A stretch of DNA of 64,000 nucleotides, taken from assembly GCF_027944005.1 (NCBI RefSeq), contig NZ_AP027204.1:186001-250000 (forward strand). The letters run 5' to 3'. A program made the translations under genes and the position numbers. Under the pieces are notes generated by a model, which worked only from the letters and a program-made list of their open reading frames with translations, was not told the DNA's origin and searched no databases. The stretch's first letter is position 1. Every line of letters starts with the position of its first letter. Positions 8,686 through 17,813 of this stretch are shown piece by piece. The DNA is from Polynucleobacter sp. SHI8 (GTDB lineage: Bacteria; Pseudomonadota; Gammaproteobacteria; Burkholderiales; Burkholderiaceae).

Positions 8686-9873
8686 ATGTCTCAAACACGA
8701 TTGAATACAAAATTTCCTCAAATAGGCACGACTATTTTTACGGTGATGTCTGCCTTAGCAACGGAGCATCAGGCCATTAATTTAGGACAAGGGTTTCCAG
8801 ACTTTTCTTGTGACCCACAACTTATTGATGCGGTTCATCAAGCCATGAAAAAGGATCAGAATCAATACCCTCCAATGGCAGGTATTGTGCCACTTCGACA
8901 AAAAGTGTCAGAAAAGGTAGAGAGTTTATACGGCAAAAAATACGACCCCTTACAAGAAATCACAATTACCGCTGGCGCTACTCAAGCTATTTTGACCGTC
9001 ATCCTTGCAGTTGTTCGCCCCAATGAGGAAGTGATTGTGATCGAGCCGGTTTACGATTCATATGTACCGTCGATTGATATGGCGGGCGGTAAAACCATTG
9101 CACTCCAGATGAAACCCATCAGAAATGATCAAGGCATCATAGAGTCTTATGCATTACCCTGGGATGAACTCGCTCAATCGATTAGTTCGAAGACGCGTTT
9201 AATCATGATCAACTCACCACATAATCCTACTGGGATGGTTTGGCAAGCAAAAGACTTGGATCGCTTAGCCGATTTGGTAAGACCCACCGATGCTTTAATT
9301 TGTAGTGATGAAGTATATGAACATATGGTCTTTGATGGAGCCTTGCATCAAAGCGTTGCTAGACATCCTGAACTGGCAAAGCGTAGCTTTTTAATTTCTA
9401 GTTTTGGTAAAACATTTCATGTAACCGGATGGAAGGTGGGATATGTGTGCGCCCCACATGATTTAATGACTGAATTCAGAAAAGTGCATCAATTTAATGT
9501 TTTTACAGTAAACACGCCAATGCAATATGGCATAGCCGCATATATGGAAAATCCTCAACCATATTTAGATTTACCCGAGTTCTATCAAAACAAAAGAGAT
9601 TATTTTCGGGCGGGATTAAAAAACACTGATTTTGCTTTATTGCCATCACAAGGCACCTATTTTCAGTGCGTTGATTATTCACAGTTAAAGGTGCCTGAAG
9701 CGAAGCTTAATGAAACAGATTTTTGCAAATGGCTAACAACAGAGATGAAAGTCGCCGCAATTCCTGTATCCGCTTTTTATGGTAAATCGCATGATGAGAA
9801 GATGATTCGTTTTTGTTTTGCTAAAAATGAACCAACCCTTCAAGCAGCGATTAAACAACTTCAAAGACTTTAG
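8686..9873 (+). CDS. PLP-dependent methionine aminotransferase, YbdL-like
   Basis: A fold-type I aminotransferase. The internal-aldimine lysine lies in SSFGKTFHVTGWKVGY, and the substrate/PLP contacts in INSPHNPTGMVW and CSDEVYEHM. YbdL-type enzymes transaminate methionine, histidine and phenylalanine with 2-oxo acids. The start at ATG 8686 (MSQTRLNTKFPQIG) is preferred because it matches the family N-terminus. A TTG at 8659 would add nine unconserved residues. Neither start has a strong ribosome site. A quinone oxidoreductase gene follows after 19 bases. Confidence 0.9.
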   Translation: MSQTRLNTKFPQIGTTIFTVMSALATEHQAINLGQGFPDFSCDPQLIDAVHQAMKKDQNQYPPMAGIVPLRQKVSEKVESLYGKKYDPLQEITITAGATQAILTVILAVVRPNEEVIVIEPVYDSYVPSIDMAGGKTIALQMKPIRNDQGIIESYALPWDELAQSISSKTRLIMINSPHNPTGMVWQAKDLDRLADLVRPTDALICSDEVYEHMVFDGALHQSVARHPELAKRSFLISSFGKTFHVTGWKVGYVCAPHDLMTEFRKVHQFNVFTVNTPMQYGIAAYMENPQPYLDLPEFYQNKRDYFRAGLKNTDFALLPSQGTYFQCVDYSQLKVPEAKLNETDFCKWLTTEMKVAAIPVSAFYGKSHDEKMIRFCFAKNEPTLQAAIKQLQRL

Positions 9874-9892
9874 AAAATAACTGAGAATACGA

Positions 9893-10885
9893 ATGAATAA
9901 AACAATGCGTGTAGTAACTCATGGAAGTGGTGGACCAGCTCAAGTCATGAGGATTGAGGAATTAGAGATTCCTCATCCAAGTGATCACCAAATTTTAATT
10001 AAGTCGCACGTAGTTGGAATCAATCGTCCGGATGTGTTTCAACGCTCTGGGTCATACCCACCTCCTCCAGGTGCCTCCCCATACTTAGGCCTAGAAGTTG
10101 CTGGAGAAGTTGTCTCTGTTGGTAAAGACGTTACTCATTTGAAAGTAGGTGATCAAGTCTGTGCTTTAACACCTGGCGGATCCTATGCAGAGTTCTGCGT
10201 CACAGATGCGGGGAGTTGTTTACCTATACCCAAAGGGTTGTCCATGCTGCAAGCAGCAGCCATCCCAGAAAATTATTTTACTGTTTGGTCTAACTTATTC
10301 GACATGGGGCACCTTCAAGCAGGCGAAAGTATTCTGATTCATGGAGGTTCTAGTGGTATTGGAATTACCGCTATTCAATTGGCCAAGCAGTTTGGTGCAA
10401 GCGTTTATGCGACCGTAGGTAATGCAGAAAAAATGAAAGCCTGCAAACAATTAGGCGCTGATGCAGTGTTTAATTACAAAGAAGAGGATTTTGTTGAACG
10501 GGTCCTTGAGTTGACGAACAAAAAGGGCGTGAATGTCATCTTAGATATGGTTGGTGGGTCTTATATTCAACGGAATCTCAATTCCTTGGCAATCGATGGG
10601 AGGCTATTACAAGTAGCTTTTCTTGAAGGAAGTAAAGCATCTCTTGATGTTCAAGCCATTATGCGCAAAAGGCTCACTTATACAGGTGCCACATTACGAC
10701 CAAGAAGTGATTTACAAAAAGCGCACATTGCCCAAGCTTTGCAAAAAAATGTGTGGCCCCTACTCGAAAATGGAAAGTGCTTACCAGTCATAGATTCCGT
10801 TCATCCCTTGGATGAAGTGGTTAAAGCACACGAACGTATGGAAAGCAGTGCACATATTGGCAAAATCATGCTGCAGGTAATCTAG
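9893..10885 (+). CDS. NAD(P)H-quinone oxidoreductase, PIG3/QOR-like MDR family
   Basis: A 330-residue zinc-independent medium-chain dehydrogenase/reductase. The N-terminal GroES-like domain carries GINRPDVFQRSGSYPPPPG. The Rossmann domain has GGSSGIGITAIQLAKQFG near residue 150. The catalytic zinc cysteines of alcohol dehydrogenases are missing, as expected for quinone reductases. It closely resembles TP53I3 (PIG3)-like bacterial proteins. It sits 19 bases after the aminotransferase and converges on bioB; cotranscription is likely, a shared pathway not evident. Confidence 0.9.
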   Translation: MNKTMRVVTHGSGGPAQVMRIEELEIPHPSDHQILIKSHVVGINRPDVFQRSGSYPPPPGASPYLGLEVAGEVVSVGKDVTHLKVGDQVCALTPGGSYAEFCVTDAGSCLPIPKGLSMLQAAAIPENYFTVWSNLFDMGHLQAGESILIHGGSSGIGITAIQLAKQFGASVYATVGNAEKMKACKQLGADAVFNYKEEDFVERVLELTNKKGVNVILDMVGGSYIQRNLNSLAIDGRLLQVAFLEGSKASLDVQAIMRKRLTYTGATLRPRSDLQKAHIAQALQKNVWPLLENGKCLPVIDSVHPLDEVVKAHERMESSAHIGKIMLQVI

Positions 10886-10888
10886 ACT

Positions 10889-11860
10889 TTAGACAGCGAT
10901 TTCAGCCGTTTGATTCACTTTAGTTTTTAGTCCAAGCTCTTGTAAAAGAGCGCGATCCGCAGCAGCTTCAGGATTATTGGTTGTCAGGAGTTTATCGCCA
11001 TAAAAAATTGAATTAGCTCCAGCCATAAAACACATGGCTTGAACGGCTTTACCAAGTTCTTGTCGCCCTGCAGAAAGACGTACTCGTGCTGTTGGCATCG
11101 TGATACGGGCAACGGCAATTGTCCTAACAAATTCAAGTGGGTCAAGTGGCGGTTGATTTTCCAGAGGAGTGCCTGGCATCGGAACTAAGTGATTAATGGG
11201 CACAGACTCTGGATAGGGGGAAAGATTCGCCAGTCGCGCAATTAGTGAGGCGCGTTGACGACGAGATTCGCCCATGCCAATAATACCCCCACAACAAACC
11301 GACATGCCACTTTCTCGCACATGACCTAAGGTATTGATACGATCTTGATATTCACGAGTTTGTATTACGCTGCCATAAAAATCTTCACTAGTATCAAGAT
11401 TATGGTTATAAAAATCCAAGCCAGCTTCTTTGAGGGCATGAGCTTGAGTTGCCTCTAACATTCCAAGCGTTGCACATGTTTCTAAACCAAGTGCTTTTAC
11501 CTCCCGAATCATGACCGCAACTTTTTCAATATCTCGGTCCTTTGGTTCGCGCCAAGCTGCGCCCATGCAGAAACGATTAGAACCAGCTGCTTTGGCAGCT
11601 CTTGCAGCCTCTAATACCTCATCAATATCCATTAACTTGGTAGCTTCAACACCGGTGTGATATCGGGCTGCTTGTGGGCAATAGGAGCAGTCTTCAGGAC
11701 AACCACCTGTTTTGATAGATAGAAGCGTTGCAAGTTCAACATCGCCATCAGGAAAGTATGTTCGATGCACATCTGCGGCTTTAGTCATTAATACCTGAAA
11801 AGGTAAATCATATAAAGCTTCGACTTGCGCAATCGACCAAGGTGTAGAAGTAGTAGTCAT
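10889..11860 (-). CDS. bioB: Biotin synthase BioB
   Basis: A radical SAM enzyme that inserts sulphur into dethiobiotin in the last step of biotin synthesis. The CxxxCxxC cluster motif GGCPEDCSYCPQ is present near residue 55. Conserved YNHNLDTSEDFY and the C-terminal GANSIFYGDKLLTT are also seen. The ATG at 11860 (MTTTSTPWSIAQVEAL) is chosen because it matches the family start. An upstream TTG at 11887 would add nine residues. No other bio gene lies in the window. The product feeds the biotinylation of AccB encoded further right. Confidence 0.95.
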   Translation of the reverse strand: MTTTSTPWSIAQVEALYDLPFQVLMTKAADVHRTYFPDGDVELATLLSIKTGGCPEDCSYCPQAARYHTGVEATKLMDIDEVLEAARAAKAAGSNRFCMGAAWREPKDRDIEKVAVMIREVKALGLETCATLGMLEATQAHALKEAGLDFYNHNLDTSEDFYGSVIQTREYQDRINTLGHVRESGMSVCCGGIIGMGESRRQRASLIARLANLSPYPESVPINHLVPMPGTPLENQPPLDPLEFVRTIAVARITMPTARVRLSAGRQELGKAVQAMCFMAGANSIFYGDKLLTTNNPEAAADRALLQELGLKTKVNQTAEIAV

Positions 11861-11918
11861 AGGTACAGTGTAAACAATTTTATTCAATTTTACGAAAGAT
11901 GATGCATGTGGCTAAGAT

Positions 11919-13868
11919 TTATTTTTTTAGAAGATTATCGACAATCGGGGTTAATGCAACTCCGATTTTTTTTGCCGCGTAATCAGAAATATGATTGCTA
12001 TAGCTATAGATAAAGTTAGACCCTTCTGTAATCGTACACATATTATTTTTGACATCGCATAAATAGGGACTTGTATCAAAAATAATTAAGTTAGGGTGAA
12101 GCTTTTGAAGAGATTTTAACCATTCCTTATAAGGTTGCATGCCATTTAAAAATTGATCATAAGCAATCGAGCAATAAGGGTTTGCTCTTCGGGTGAACAC
12201 TTGATTGAAAAAAGAAGAAGATGTTAAACCTCCCTCAATACAGCTTGTGGGATCAGGGAAGGTGGGGTTATCAATAATGACGATGACTTTTTTGCCCGCA
12301 TTTTCTAGGGCGGTTATTTGTTTACTCCAAATATCCAGTTGCGAAAATGGATCAGGAGATTCAGAGGTAATGAGGCCAGTATGTTTATCCAGAGGGAACA
12401 GGCTGGAGACGGTATTTGCAATAGCAACCACTTCAATATGAGGTGTTTTACTTACCGATTCAAATACTTGTTGAATACGGGGATCAGCCCCAGCACCAAT
12501 AGGTGTTGGATGAATCCCGTCCACTAACAACCAGTGTCCCTTTTCAGAAGAAACACTAGTGAGGCCGTAATATAGCGCCTCAGCTTTACTATCTCCTAAT
12601 ATGGCAAATTTGATAGGCTCTCGTTTATCAGCAAAACAATCTAGATCTGGGGATATGGGCAGAGATAGTTCACAAGGACGAAGCATCTCGTTTCTGAACT
12701 CGCCCACCACCATCGTATTTGGATTAGCGCTTAAAACATGTTCGTGTCGATGTTTAAAACCATCTTTTTTACGTAGAACGACACCAAAACTCAGCGCTAG
12801 TAACATACAAAGCAATAAAACAACAGCGGTTTTAGGTGAACGAGAAGCACGAATGGGTTTTTCAACGATTTGAAAAGTAAGCCAAGCGAGCACTCCGGAC
12901 AAGCCCAATAAAACCAGCTTTTGCATATCGGATATCGTTTGACCTTCTAAAATTCTGGCAAAAGAAAGTAAAGGCCAATGCCATAAGTAAAGTGGGTAAC
13001 TGATCAAGCCGATAAAAACCATCGCAGGATGATTTAATACCAAGTTCAAGGGACTAGACTTGATATTTGCCAAGAGAATAAGCCCTGCTCCAAGACAAGG
13101 TATCAGAGCCCATAAGCCAGGAAATGGCGTATTTGAATCGAAGCCAAATAGTGCAAAGGCGATTAGGCCAAAGCCCATGAGCCCCAACCATTGAGATTCA
13201 AGTTTCACATATTCAGGACGTGAGATCCAAATAGCGATAGAGCCACCTAAAGCCAACTCCCAAAAACGAGAGAGTGGTGAGTAAAAGTTAGCAACGGGAT
13301 GATGGCCAATTTGGTAACCACTCCAAACCAAGGAAATGAAAACTAAAACCACCACAATGTTAAAAACAGACTGACGATGGGGCTTACAAAATTTCCATGC
13401 AATACCCAAGATGAGTGGCCAAGCGAAATAGAATTGTTCCTCAACTCCCAGCGACCATAAATGAAGGAGTGGTTTGGTAATGGCTTCTTTATCAAAGTAA
13501 CCAGCTTCTCTCCAAAAAATGATATTAGGCACAAATCCCGCCCCAGCCAACATGTGTGTGCCATATAACTCATATTCAAATGGTGTGAGAATGACCCATC
13601 CAAGAATCGTACAAGTCAAAAAAACAAGTAAAAGAGCGGGAAAAATTCGACGGATACGCCGTTGATAAAAACTCCAAAGAGAAAAATTACCTATCTGTAA
13701 TTCTTGAAAAATAATTTGTGTGATTAAATATCCTGAAATAACAAAGAAGATATCTACCCCAACAAATCCACCTGGCAAGATATCAGCAAAGCTATGGAAA
13801 ACCAGTACAGAAATAACCGCAATTGCTCTTAAGCCGTCAATTTCTGGTCGGTATTTAGGATTCGTCAT
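11919..13868 (-). CDS. Acyltransferase 3 / SGNH-domain O-acetyltransferase (OafA-like)
   Basis: An about 650-residue inner-membrane acyltransferase. The N-terminal acyltransferase-3 domain opens with YRPEIDGLRAIAVISVL and has about ten membrane segments to residue 360. A C-terminal periplasmic SGNH domain begins near FAILGDSKAE. Such fusions O-acetylate surface polysaccharides, LPS O-antigen or peptidoglycan. The ATG at 13868 is chosen because the family begins MxxxYRPEIDGLRA. The 23 extra residues upstream are unconserved and would overlap the divergent channel gene's leader. The target glycan is unknown; no O-antigen cluster is adjacent. Confidence 0.9.
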   Translation of the reverse strand: MTNPKYRPEIDGLRAIAVISVLVFHSFADILPGGFVGVDIFFVISGYLITQIIFQELQIGNFSLWSFYQRRIRRIFPALLLVFLTCTILGWVILTPFEYELYGTHMLAGAGFVPNIIFWREAGYFDKEAITKPLLHLWSLGVEEQFYFAWPLILGIAWKFCKPHRQSVFNIVVVLVFISLVWSGYQIGHHPVANFYSPLSRFWELALGGSIAIWISRPEYVKLESQWLGLMGFGLIAFALFGFDSNTPFPGLWALIPCLGAGLILLANIKSSPLNLVLNHPAMVFIGLISYPLYLWHWPLLSFARILEGQTISDMQKLVLLGLSGVLAWLTFQIVEKPIRASRSPKTAVVLLLCMLLALSFGVVLRKKDGFKHRHEHVLSANPNTMVVGEFRNEMLRPCELSLPISPDLDCFADKREPIKFAILGDSKAEALYYGLTSVSSEKGHWLLVDGIHPTPIGAGADPRIQQVFESVSKTPHIEVVAIANTVSSLFPLDKHTGLITSESPDPFSQLDIWSKQITALENAGKKVIVIIDNPTFPDPTSCIEGGLTSSSFFNQVFTRRANPYCSIAYDQFLNGMQPYKEWLKSLQKLHPNLIIFDTSPYLCDVKNNMCTITEGSNFIYSYSNHISDYAAKKIGVALTPIVDNLLKK

Positions 13869-13929
13869 CAAAATTAGGCAAAATGAAGTAAATTGAATTT
13901 TCTCATTAAAAATTAAAAGAGATAAAAAA

Positions 13930-15519
13930 ATGTACATTCAACGCCGAGTCCAGTGGTTATTTCTTGCGTTCATCTTTGTTACGAACATCTTTGCTCAACA
14001 AGGAGTTGTTGCTGCAACAAAAGTGAATGAGGAGGTACGCCCAGAAATCCTAACCGTGATGAACCGCGACCTGGCCATTTTCCGCGCCAATTTAAACGGC
14101 GCAACACCGGCTATTCGAGTAGAAAATGCCCTCAAGAGGATTCGTCAAATTGAGACAGTTGAGCTCAGCGAAGATATTCGTGCGGTACCTTTTACGCTGG
14201 CGGGAGAAAAGGGCTTTCAGTTTCAATTGGGGAATCGGCACCTTTTTTCCTTGATTGAAAAAGATCTAGATCCCGAGTCCAATCAACAAATGGCTGAATT
14301 AGTCAAAGAAACCACTCAAATTTTAGATGAGCTAAAAAATGCCAGATATCAACAAGGCAAAATTTCATTTTTAATCCATGAATCCCTCATGGCCTTATTG
14401 GCAACGATTGCATTAATTGCTGCCATCGTTATTCTTAAAAGAGCGCTTAATTGGTTAGGGCATTATTTATTGGTTAAATGTCGAGAAATTTCTACTCGCA
14501 ATGATGGTACTCATTGGAGTGAGTATTTTTTCCTGTTTGGCGCAAGACTGACTCAAGTCATTAGTTGGTTACTCATATTACTATTTTTATATGTTTGGAT
14601 TACCTTTTGCCTTAGTCGCTTTCCACTGACCTACCCACTCGGACATAAGTTGGGTATGCACGTGGGTGATACTTTGCGATGGATCGTAGATTCGATGTTA
14701 ACTGCTATACCAAATTTAATAACGATTTTTATCGTGGTATTTATTACTCGATCTTTATTAGATTTATTAAAAGTATTTTTTCGAAGAGTTCAATCTGGGC
14801 AATTAAAAATCCCTTTTTTACATTTTGAAACAGTAAGCGCAACACAAAGAATTACTACGGTTATTGTTTGGGGGCTTTGTATCGCAATTATTTATCCCTT
14901 TATACCAGGATCTAATAGCGAAGCATTTAAGGGCCTTTCCGTTTTATTGGGCGTCATTATTTCATTAGGCTCGACTGGACTCGTTACACAGCTGATGAGT
15001 GGTTTAGTTGTGGTTTATTCAAGAGCTTTAAGAGTAGGAGATTTCATTCAAGTGAATGGAGTTAAAGGCGTCGTTACTGAAATCGGTGGATTGGCAACTA
15101 AAATTCAGACACAAAATAAGATAGAAACCACGATACCCAATTCCGTCATTATTTCTAACTCGATTGAGAACTTTACGCGATTAAATGACGCTACGGGCTC
15201 ATTAATTTCTACAACAGTCACCATTGGGTATGATGCGCCCTGGAGAACTGTACATGAAATGCTGATTAGGGCAGCTTTGTCGACCAATCAAATCCAAACT
15301 ACGCCATCTCCATATGTTTTCCAAAGAGCACTTAGTGATTTTTATGTGGAATATCAATTATTTTTTCACACAGAGTTTCCACAAATTCAAATTAAAATTT
15401 TGTCTGAGTTACATCAAAAAATTCAAGACGAATTTAATCAAGCGGGTATACAAATTATGTCACCTCACTTTATGTCACAGCCTAATCACCCGGTTCTTGC
15501 CCCAACGAAATCATCATGA
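13930..15519 (+). CDS. MscS-family mechanosensitive channel with signal peptide
   Basis: A 529-residue inner-membrane protein. A hydrophobic leader at residues 7-28 looks like a cleavable signal peptide. A periplasmic domain runs to about residue 145, followed by four to five membrane segments. The MscS core (GSTGLVTQLMSGLVVVYSR, then GDFIQVNGVKGVVTEIG) spans about residues 355-420, with a C-terminal cytoplasmic vestibule. The extended N-terminal portion makes it larger than E. coli MscS, more like YnaI/YbdG-type channels. It releases solutes on hypo-osmotic shock. The stop overlaps the next start as ATGA. Confidence 0.9.
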   Translation: MYIQRRVQWLFLAFIFVTNIFAQQGVVAATKVNEEVRPEILTVMNRDLAIFRANLNGATPAIRVENALKRIRQIETVELSEDIRAVPFTLAGEKGFQFQLGNRHLFSLIEKDLDPESNQQMAELVKETTQILDELKNARYQQGKISFLIHESLMALLATIALIAAIVILKRALNWLGHYLLVKCREISTRNDGTHWSEYFFLFGARLTQVISWLLILLFLYVWITFCLSRFPLTYPLGHKLGMHVGDTLRWIVDSMLTAIPNLITIFIVVFITRSLLDLLKVFFRRVQSGQLKIPFLHFETVSATQRITTVIVWGLCIAIIYPFIPGSNSEAFKGLSVLLGVIISLGSTGLVTQLMSGLVVVYSRALRVGDFIQVNGVKGVVTEIGGLATKIQTQNKIETTIPNSVIISNSIENFTRLNDATGSLISTTVTIGYDAPWRTVHEMLIRAALSTNQIQTTPSPYVFQRALSDFYVEYQLFFHTEFPQIQIKILSELHQKIQDEFNQAGIQIMSPHFMSQPNHPVLAPTKSS

Positions 15520-15932
15520 TCATAAAATATCGTCACCCAATTTGGATCGTTGGGGTTTTTGCCATTTTTAACATCCTCGGCTGTGGAGCCATGAATCAGC
15601 AAGATAAAATTCAAGGATCTGTAACCTACCTAGAGCGTATTGCGTTGCCACCAGGATCGCAACTAGAAATTGTTTTAGCAGATGTATCCCTTGCGGACGC
15701 ACCTTACCAAGCCATTGCGGAGAAAAGAATTAACCCTGCGGGACAGGTGCCCATTCAATTTGAATTGAACTATGACCCAAAAAAAATCATGACTAACCAT
15801 ACCTTTGCTGTGATGGCACGTATCACGAATGACGGTCAGTTATTGTTTATCAATGATCAATCGTATCAAGTCATCACACGAGGACGACCGAATACAGTTG
15901 AGATGGTGTTAAAAAAAGTGAATGCGCGCTAA
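15516..15932 (+). CDS. YbaY-family lipoprotein
   Basis: A 138-residue putative outer-membrane lipoprotein. A hydrophobic leader ends in lipobox ILGC (Cys near residue 23). The mature domain has the YbaY/META-like beta-sandwich pattern: GSVTYLERIALPPGSQLEIV, then PIQFELNYDPKKI and TFAVMARITNDGQLLFIND. The function of the family is unknown; YbaY responds to osmotic stress in E. coli. The 4-base overlap with the upstream MscS gene suggests coordinated osmotic-stress expression, which is inference. Confidence 0.85.
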   Translation: MIIKYRHPIWIVGVFAIFNILGCGAMNQQDKIQGSVTYLERIALPPGSQLEIVLADVSLADAPYQAIAEKRINPAGQVPIQFELNYDPKKIMTNHTFAVMARITNDGQLLFINDQSYQVITRGRPNTVEMVLKKVNAR

Positions 15933-16945
15933 AAAGAGCGTAATAATGAATAGTCACAGATTTGATACAAAGCTTGTGTATTGGCATTATCTGGGAAGTG
16001 CGTAAGACAAGCTTTAGCTTGCTCAGCTTTTACATGTGCCTGAGATATGGTGTACTCTAAAGCGCCACTTGCTTTGACTGCTTGAAGCACATCATTAAAA
16101 AAATCATCATCACAGTCTTCGATTTGTTCAATCGCTCTTGCAGCCATTTCTTTTTGGGAGGTTGTACCTTCATTGAGAAGATAAATGAGTGGTAGCGTTG
16201 GTTTACCTTCACGTAAATCATCTCCAGCATTTTTTCCAAGAACTGCGGATTGAGCAGCATAATCCAACCAGTCATCGACCAACTGAAAAACAACCCCAAT
16301 GTGTTGACCAAACTCAGCTGCCGCAGAAGTTTGCGAGACATTGGCCTTGGCTAATACTGCACCAAGCTCTGCAGATGCTTCAAATAACTTGGCTGTTTTA
16401 TAAAGAATGACTTTGTAATAACGATCTTCAGTGACTAAAGGGTCATTTAAGTTGAGTAGTTGAAGCACTTCACCTTCAGCAATGACATTGGTCGCATTCG
16501 CTAAAATCTCCATAATCTTGAGCTCACCATGCACAACCATCATTTGAAAAGCCCTTGAATAAAGGAAATCGCCCACTAAGACACTAGCGGCATTACCAAA
16601 AACCGCATTTGCAGTTTTGCGACCGCGTCGTAAATCCGATTCATCTACCACGTCATCATGCAGCAATGTTGCTGTATGAATGAACTCTAAAACAGCGGCA
16701 ATTTCATGCCGATGCGCAACAGTTTTTTGATTACTCAGCGCATTTGAGATTAAAAATAACAAGGCTGGACGAATACGTTTTCCACCAGCTTCAATTAAAT
16801 ATTGAGAGATTTGATTAATTAGAGCAACATCTGAGCTGAGGCTAGTTTTAATAACTCGGTCAAGTTCTTTCATATCGGCATCAATAGGATGCAGAATTGA
16901 AGAGAGACTTACAACGGGTTGTACTGCGTCAGCACTTAAGCTCAT
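15929..16945 (-). CDS. ispB: Polyprenyl (octaprenyl) diphosphate synthase
   Basis: A trans-isoprenyl diphosphate synthase that elongates FPP with IPP to make the ubiquinone side chain. The first aspartate-rich motif DDVVDE follows HTATLLHD (residues about 90-100), with RRGRKTANAVFG after it. The second, LVDDWLDY, lies near residue 217. Its length of 338 residues is normal. It is divergent from rplU, the classical proteobacterial arrangement. The stop overlaps the stop of the convergent lipoprotein gene by 4 bases. Confidence 0.94.
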   Translation of the reverse strand: MSLSADAVQPVVSLSSILHPIDADMKELDRVIKTSLSSDVALINQISQYLIEAGGKRIRPALLFLISNALSNQKTVAHRHEIAAVLEFIHTATLLHDDVVDESDLRRGRKTANAVFGNAASVLVGDFLYSRAFQMMVVHGELKIMEILANATNVIAEGEVLQLLNLNDPLVTEDRYYKVILYKTAKLFEASAELGAVLAKANVSQTSAAAEFGQHIGVVFQLVDDWLDYAAQSAVLGKNAGDDLREGKPTLPLIYLLNEGTTSQKEMAARAIEQIEDCDDDFFNDVLQAVKASGALEYTISQAHVKAEQAKACLTHFPDNANTQALYQICDYSLLRSF

Positions 16946-17063
16946 TTATAAAATTTTTCTTAAAAATTAACAACTTACAATTTTTTATTCAGTCTATATG
17001 ACTATTTTAAGTGAATTTTAAAAATTCTGAGTAAATCAAACAGTTTGAATGACATTTTAGCCT

Positions 17064-17093
17064 TTGACACATTGGGTTTAGTCGGGATATAAT
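17064..17093 (+). promoter_or_regulatory. Sigma-70 promoter of rplU-rpmA
   Basis: A consensus TTGACA (17064-17069) is followed after 18 bases by a consensus TATAAT (17088-17093), upstream of rplU. It is the best promoter match seen in the window and fits strong ribosomal-protein expression. Confidence 0.88.
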
Positions 17094-17100
17094 TTGAGGC

Positions 17101-17127
17101 TTCCCAATTTATTAGGGAATTAACCCT
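17101..17127 (+). promoter_or_regulatory. rplU leader with two mutually exclusive short hairpins
   Basis: TTCCC (17101-17105) can pair with GGGAA (17115-17119), while AGGG (17114-17117) can instead pair with the following CCCT. The segment is the presumed 5' leader of the L21 transcript, where autogenous control is known in some bacteria. The stems are short, so a regulatory role is inference. Confidence 0.3.
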
Positions 17128-17142
17128 TTCGAGAGGATTTAT

Positions 17143-17454
17143 ATGTACGCGGTCATAAAAACCGGTGGCAAGCAATACAAAGTTGCTTCTGGTGAAAAAT
17201 TGAAAATAGAACAGATACCTGCGGATATTGGTAGTGAAATCACGATCGACCAAGTACTAGCCGTTGGGGCTGGTGACTCACTCAAGTTTGGTGAGCCTTT
17301 GGTTGTTGGTGCTTCTGTAACTGCCACTGTTATCGCCCAGGGTCGTCATGACAAAGTGAAGATTTTTAAAATGCGCAGACGTAAGCATTATCAAAAGCGT
17401 CAAGGGCATCGCCAAAATTTCACAGAAATCTTGATTAACAACATTTTGGCTTAA
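17143..17454 (+). CDS. rplU: 50S ribosomal protein L21
   Basis: A 103-residue large-subunit protein that binds 23S rRNA near L20. The family opening YAVIKTGGKQYKV and the C-terminal KMRRRKHYQKRQGHRQ are complete. GAGAGGA precedes the ATG. It is the first gene of rplU-rpmA, with obgE and proB following beyond a terminator. Confidence 0.98.
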   Translation: MYAVIKTGGKQYKVASGEKLKIEQIPADIGSEITIDQVLAVGAGDSLKFGEPLVVGASVTATVIAQGRHDKVKIFKMRRRKHYQKRQGHRQNFTEILINNILA

Positions 17455-17478
17455 TTGAAGGCATAACAGGAGTCACTT

Positions 17479-17739
17479 ATGGCACAGAAAAAAGGCGGCG
17501 GTTCAACAAGAAACGGCCGTGATTCAGAATCAAAACGTTTAGGCGTAAAAGTGTATGGTGGTCAAGCCATTAACGCTGGTGGCATTATTATTCGCCAGCG
17601 CGGTACACGTGTGCATCCAGGTGCAAACGTAGGTTTGGGTAAGGACCATACTTTATATGCTTTAGTTGATGGACATGTTGAGTTCACAATTAAAGGTATT
17701 TTAAAGAAATCAGTTGTTTCTGTTCTCCCGCAAGCGTAA
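17479..17739 (+). CDS. rpmA: 50S ribosomal protein L27
   Basis: An 86-residue protein whose N-terminus reaches the peptidyl-transferase centre. The start MAQKKGGGSTRNGRDSESK is the direct proteobacterial type, with no cleaved Firmicutes-type leader. AGGAG lies at about 17469. It is followed by an intrinsic terminator. Confidence 0.98.
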   Translation: MAQKKGGGSTRNGRDSESKRLGVKVYGGQAINAGGIIIRQRGTRVHPGANVGLGKDHTLYALVDGHVEFTIKGILKKSVVSVLPQA

Positions 17740-17770
17740 TATAGCCTGACTGAACAAAGCAATTCAGATC

Positions 17771-17800
17771 AAGGCCTCGCCTCTTTGCGAGGCCTTTTTT
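17771..17800 (+). terminator. Intrinsic terminator after rpmA
   Basis: A 10-bp perfect GC-rich stem (AAGGCCTCGC at 17771-17780 with GCGAGGCCTT at 17787-17796) is followed by a T-tract to 17800. It lies between rpmA and obgE and probably attenuates read-through into obgE. Confidence 0.93.
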
Positions 17801-17813
17801 ATTGGGACCTTAA

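Noticed and set aside
11861..11890. BirA-type operator before bioB (TTGTTTACA on the minus strand)
   Set aside because: Only one half-site is present, without the paired half at the known spacing.
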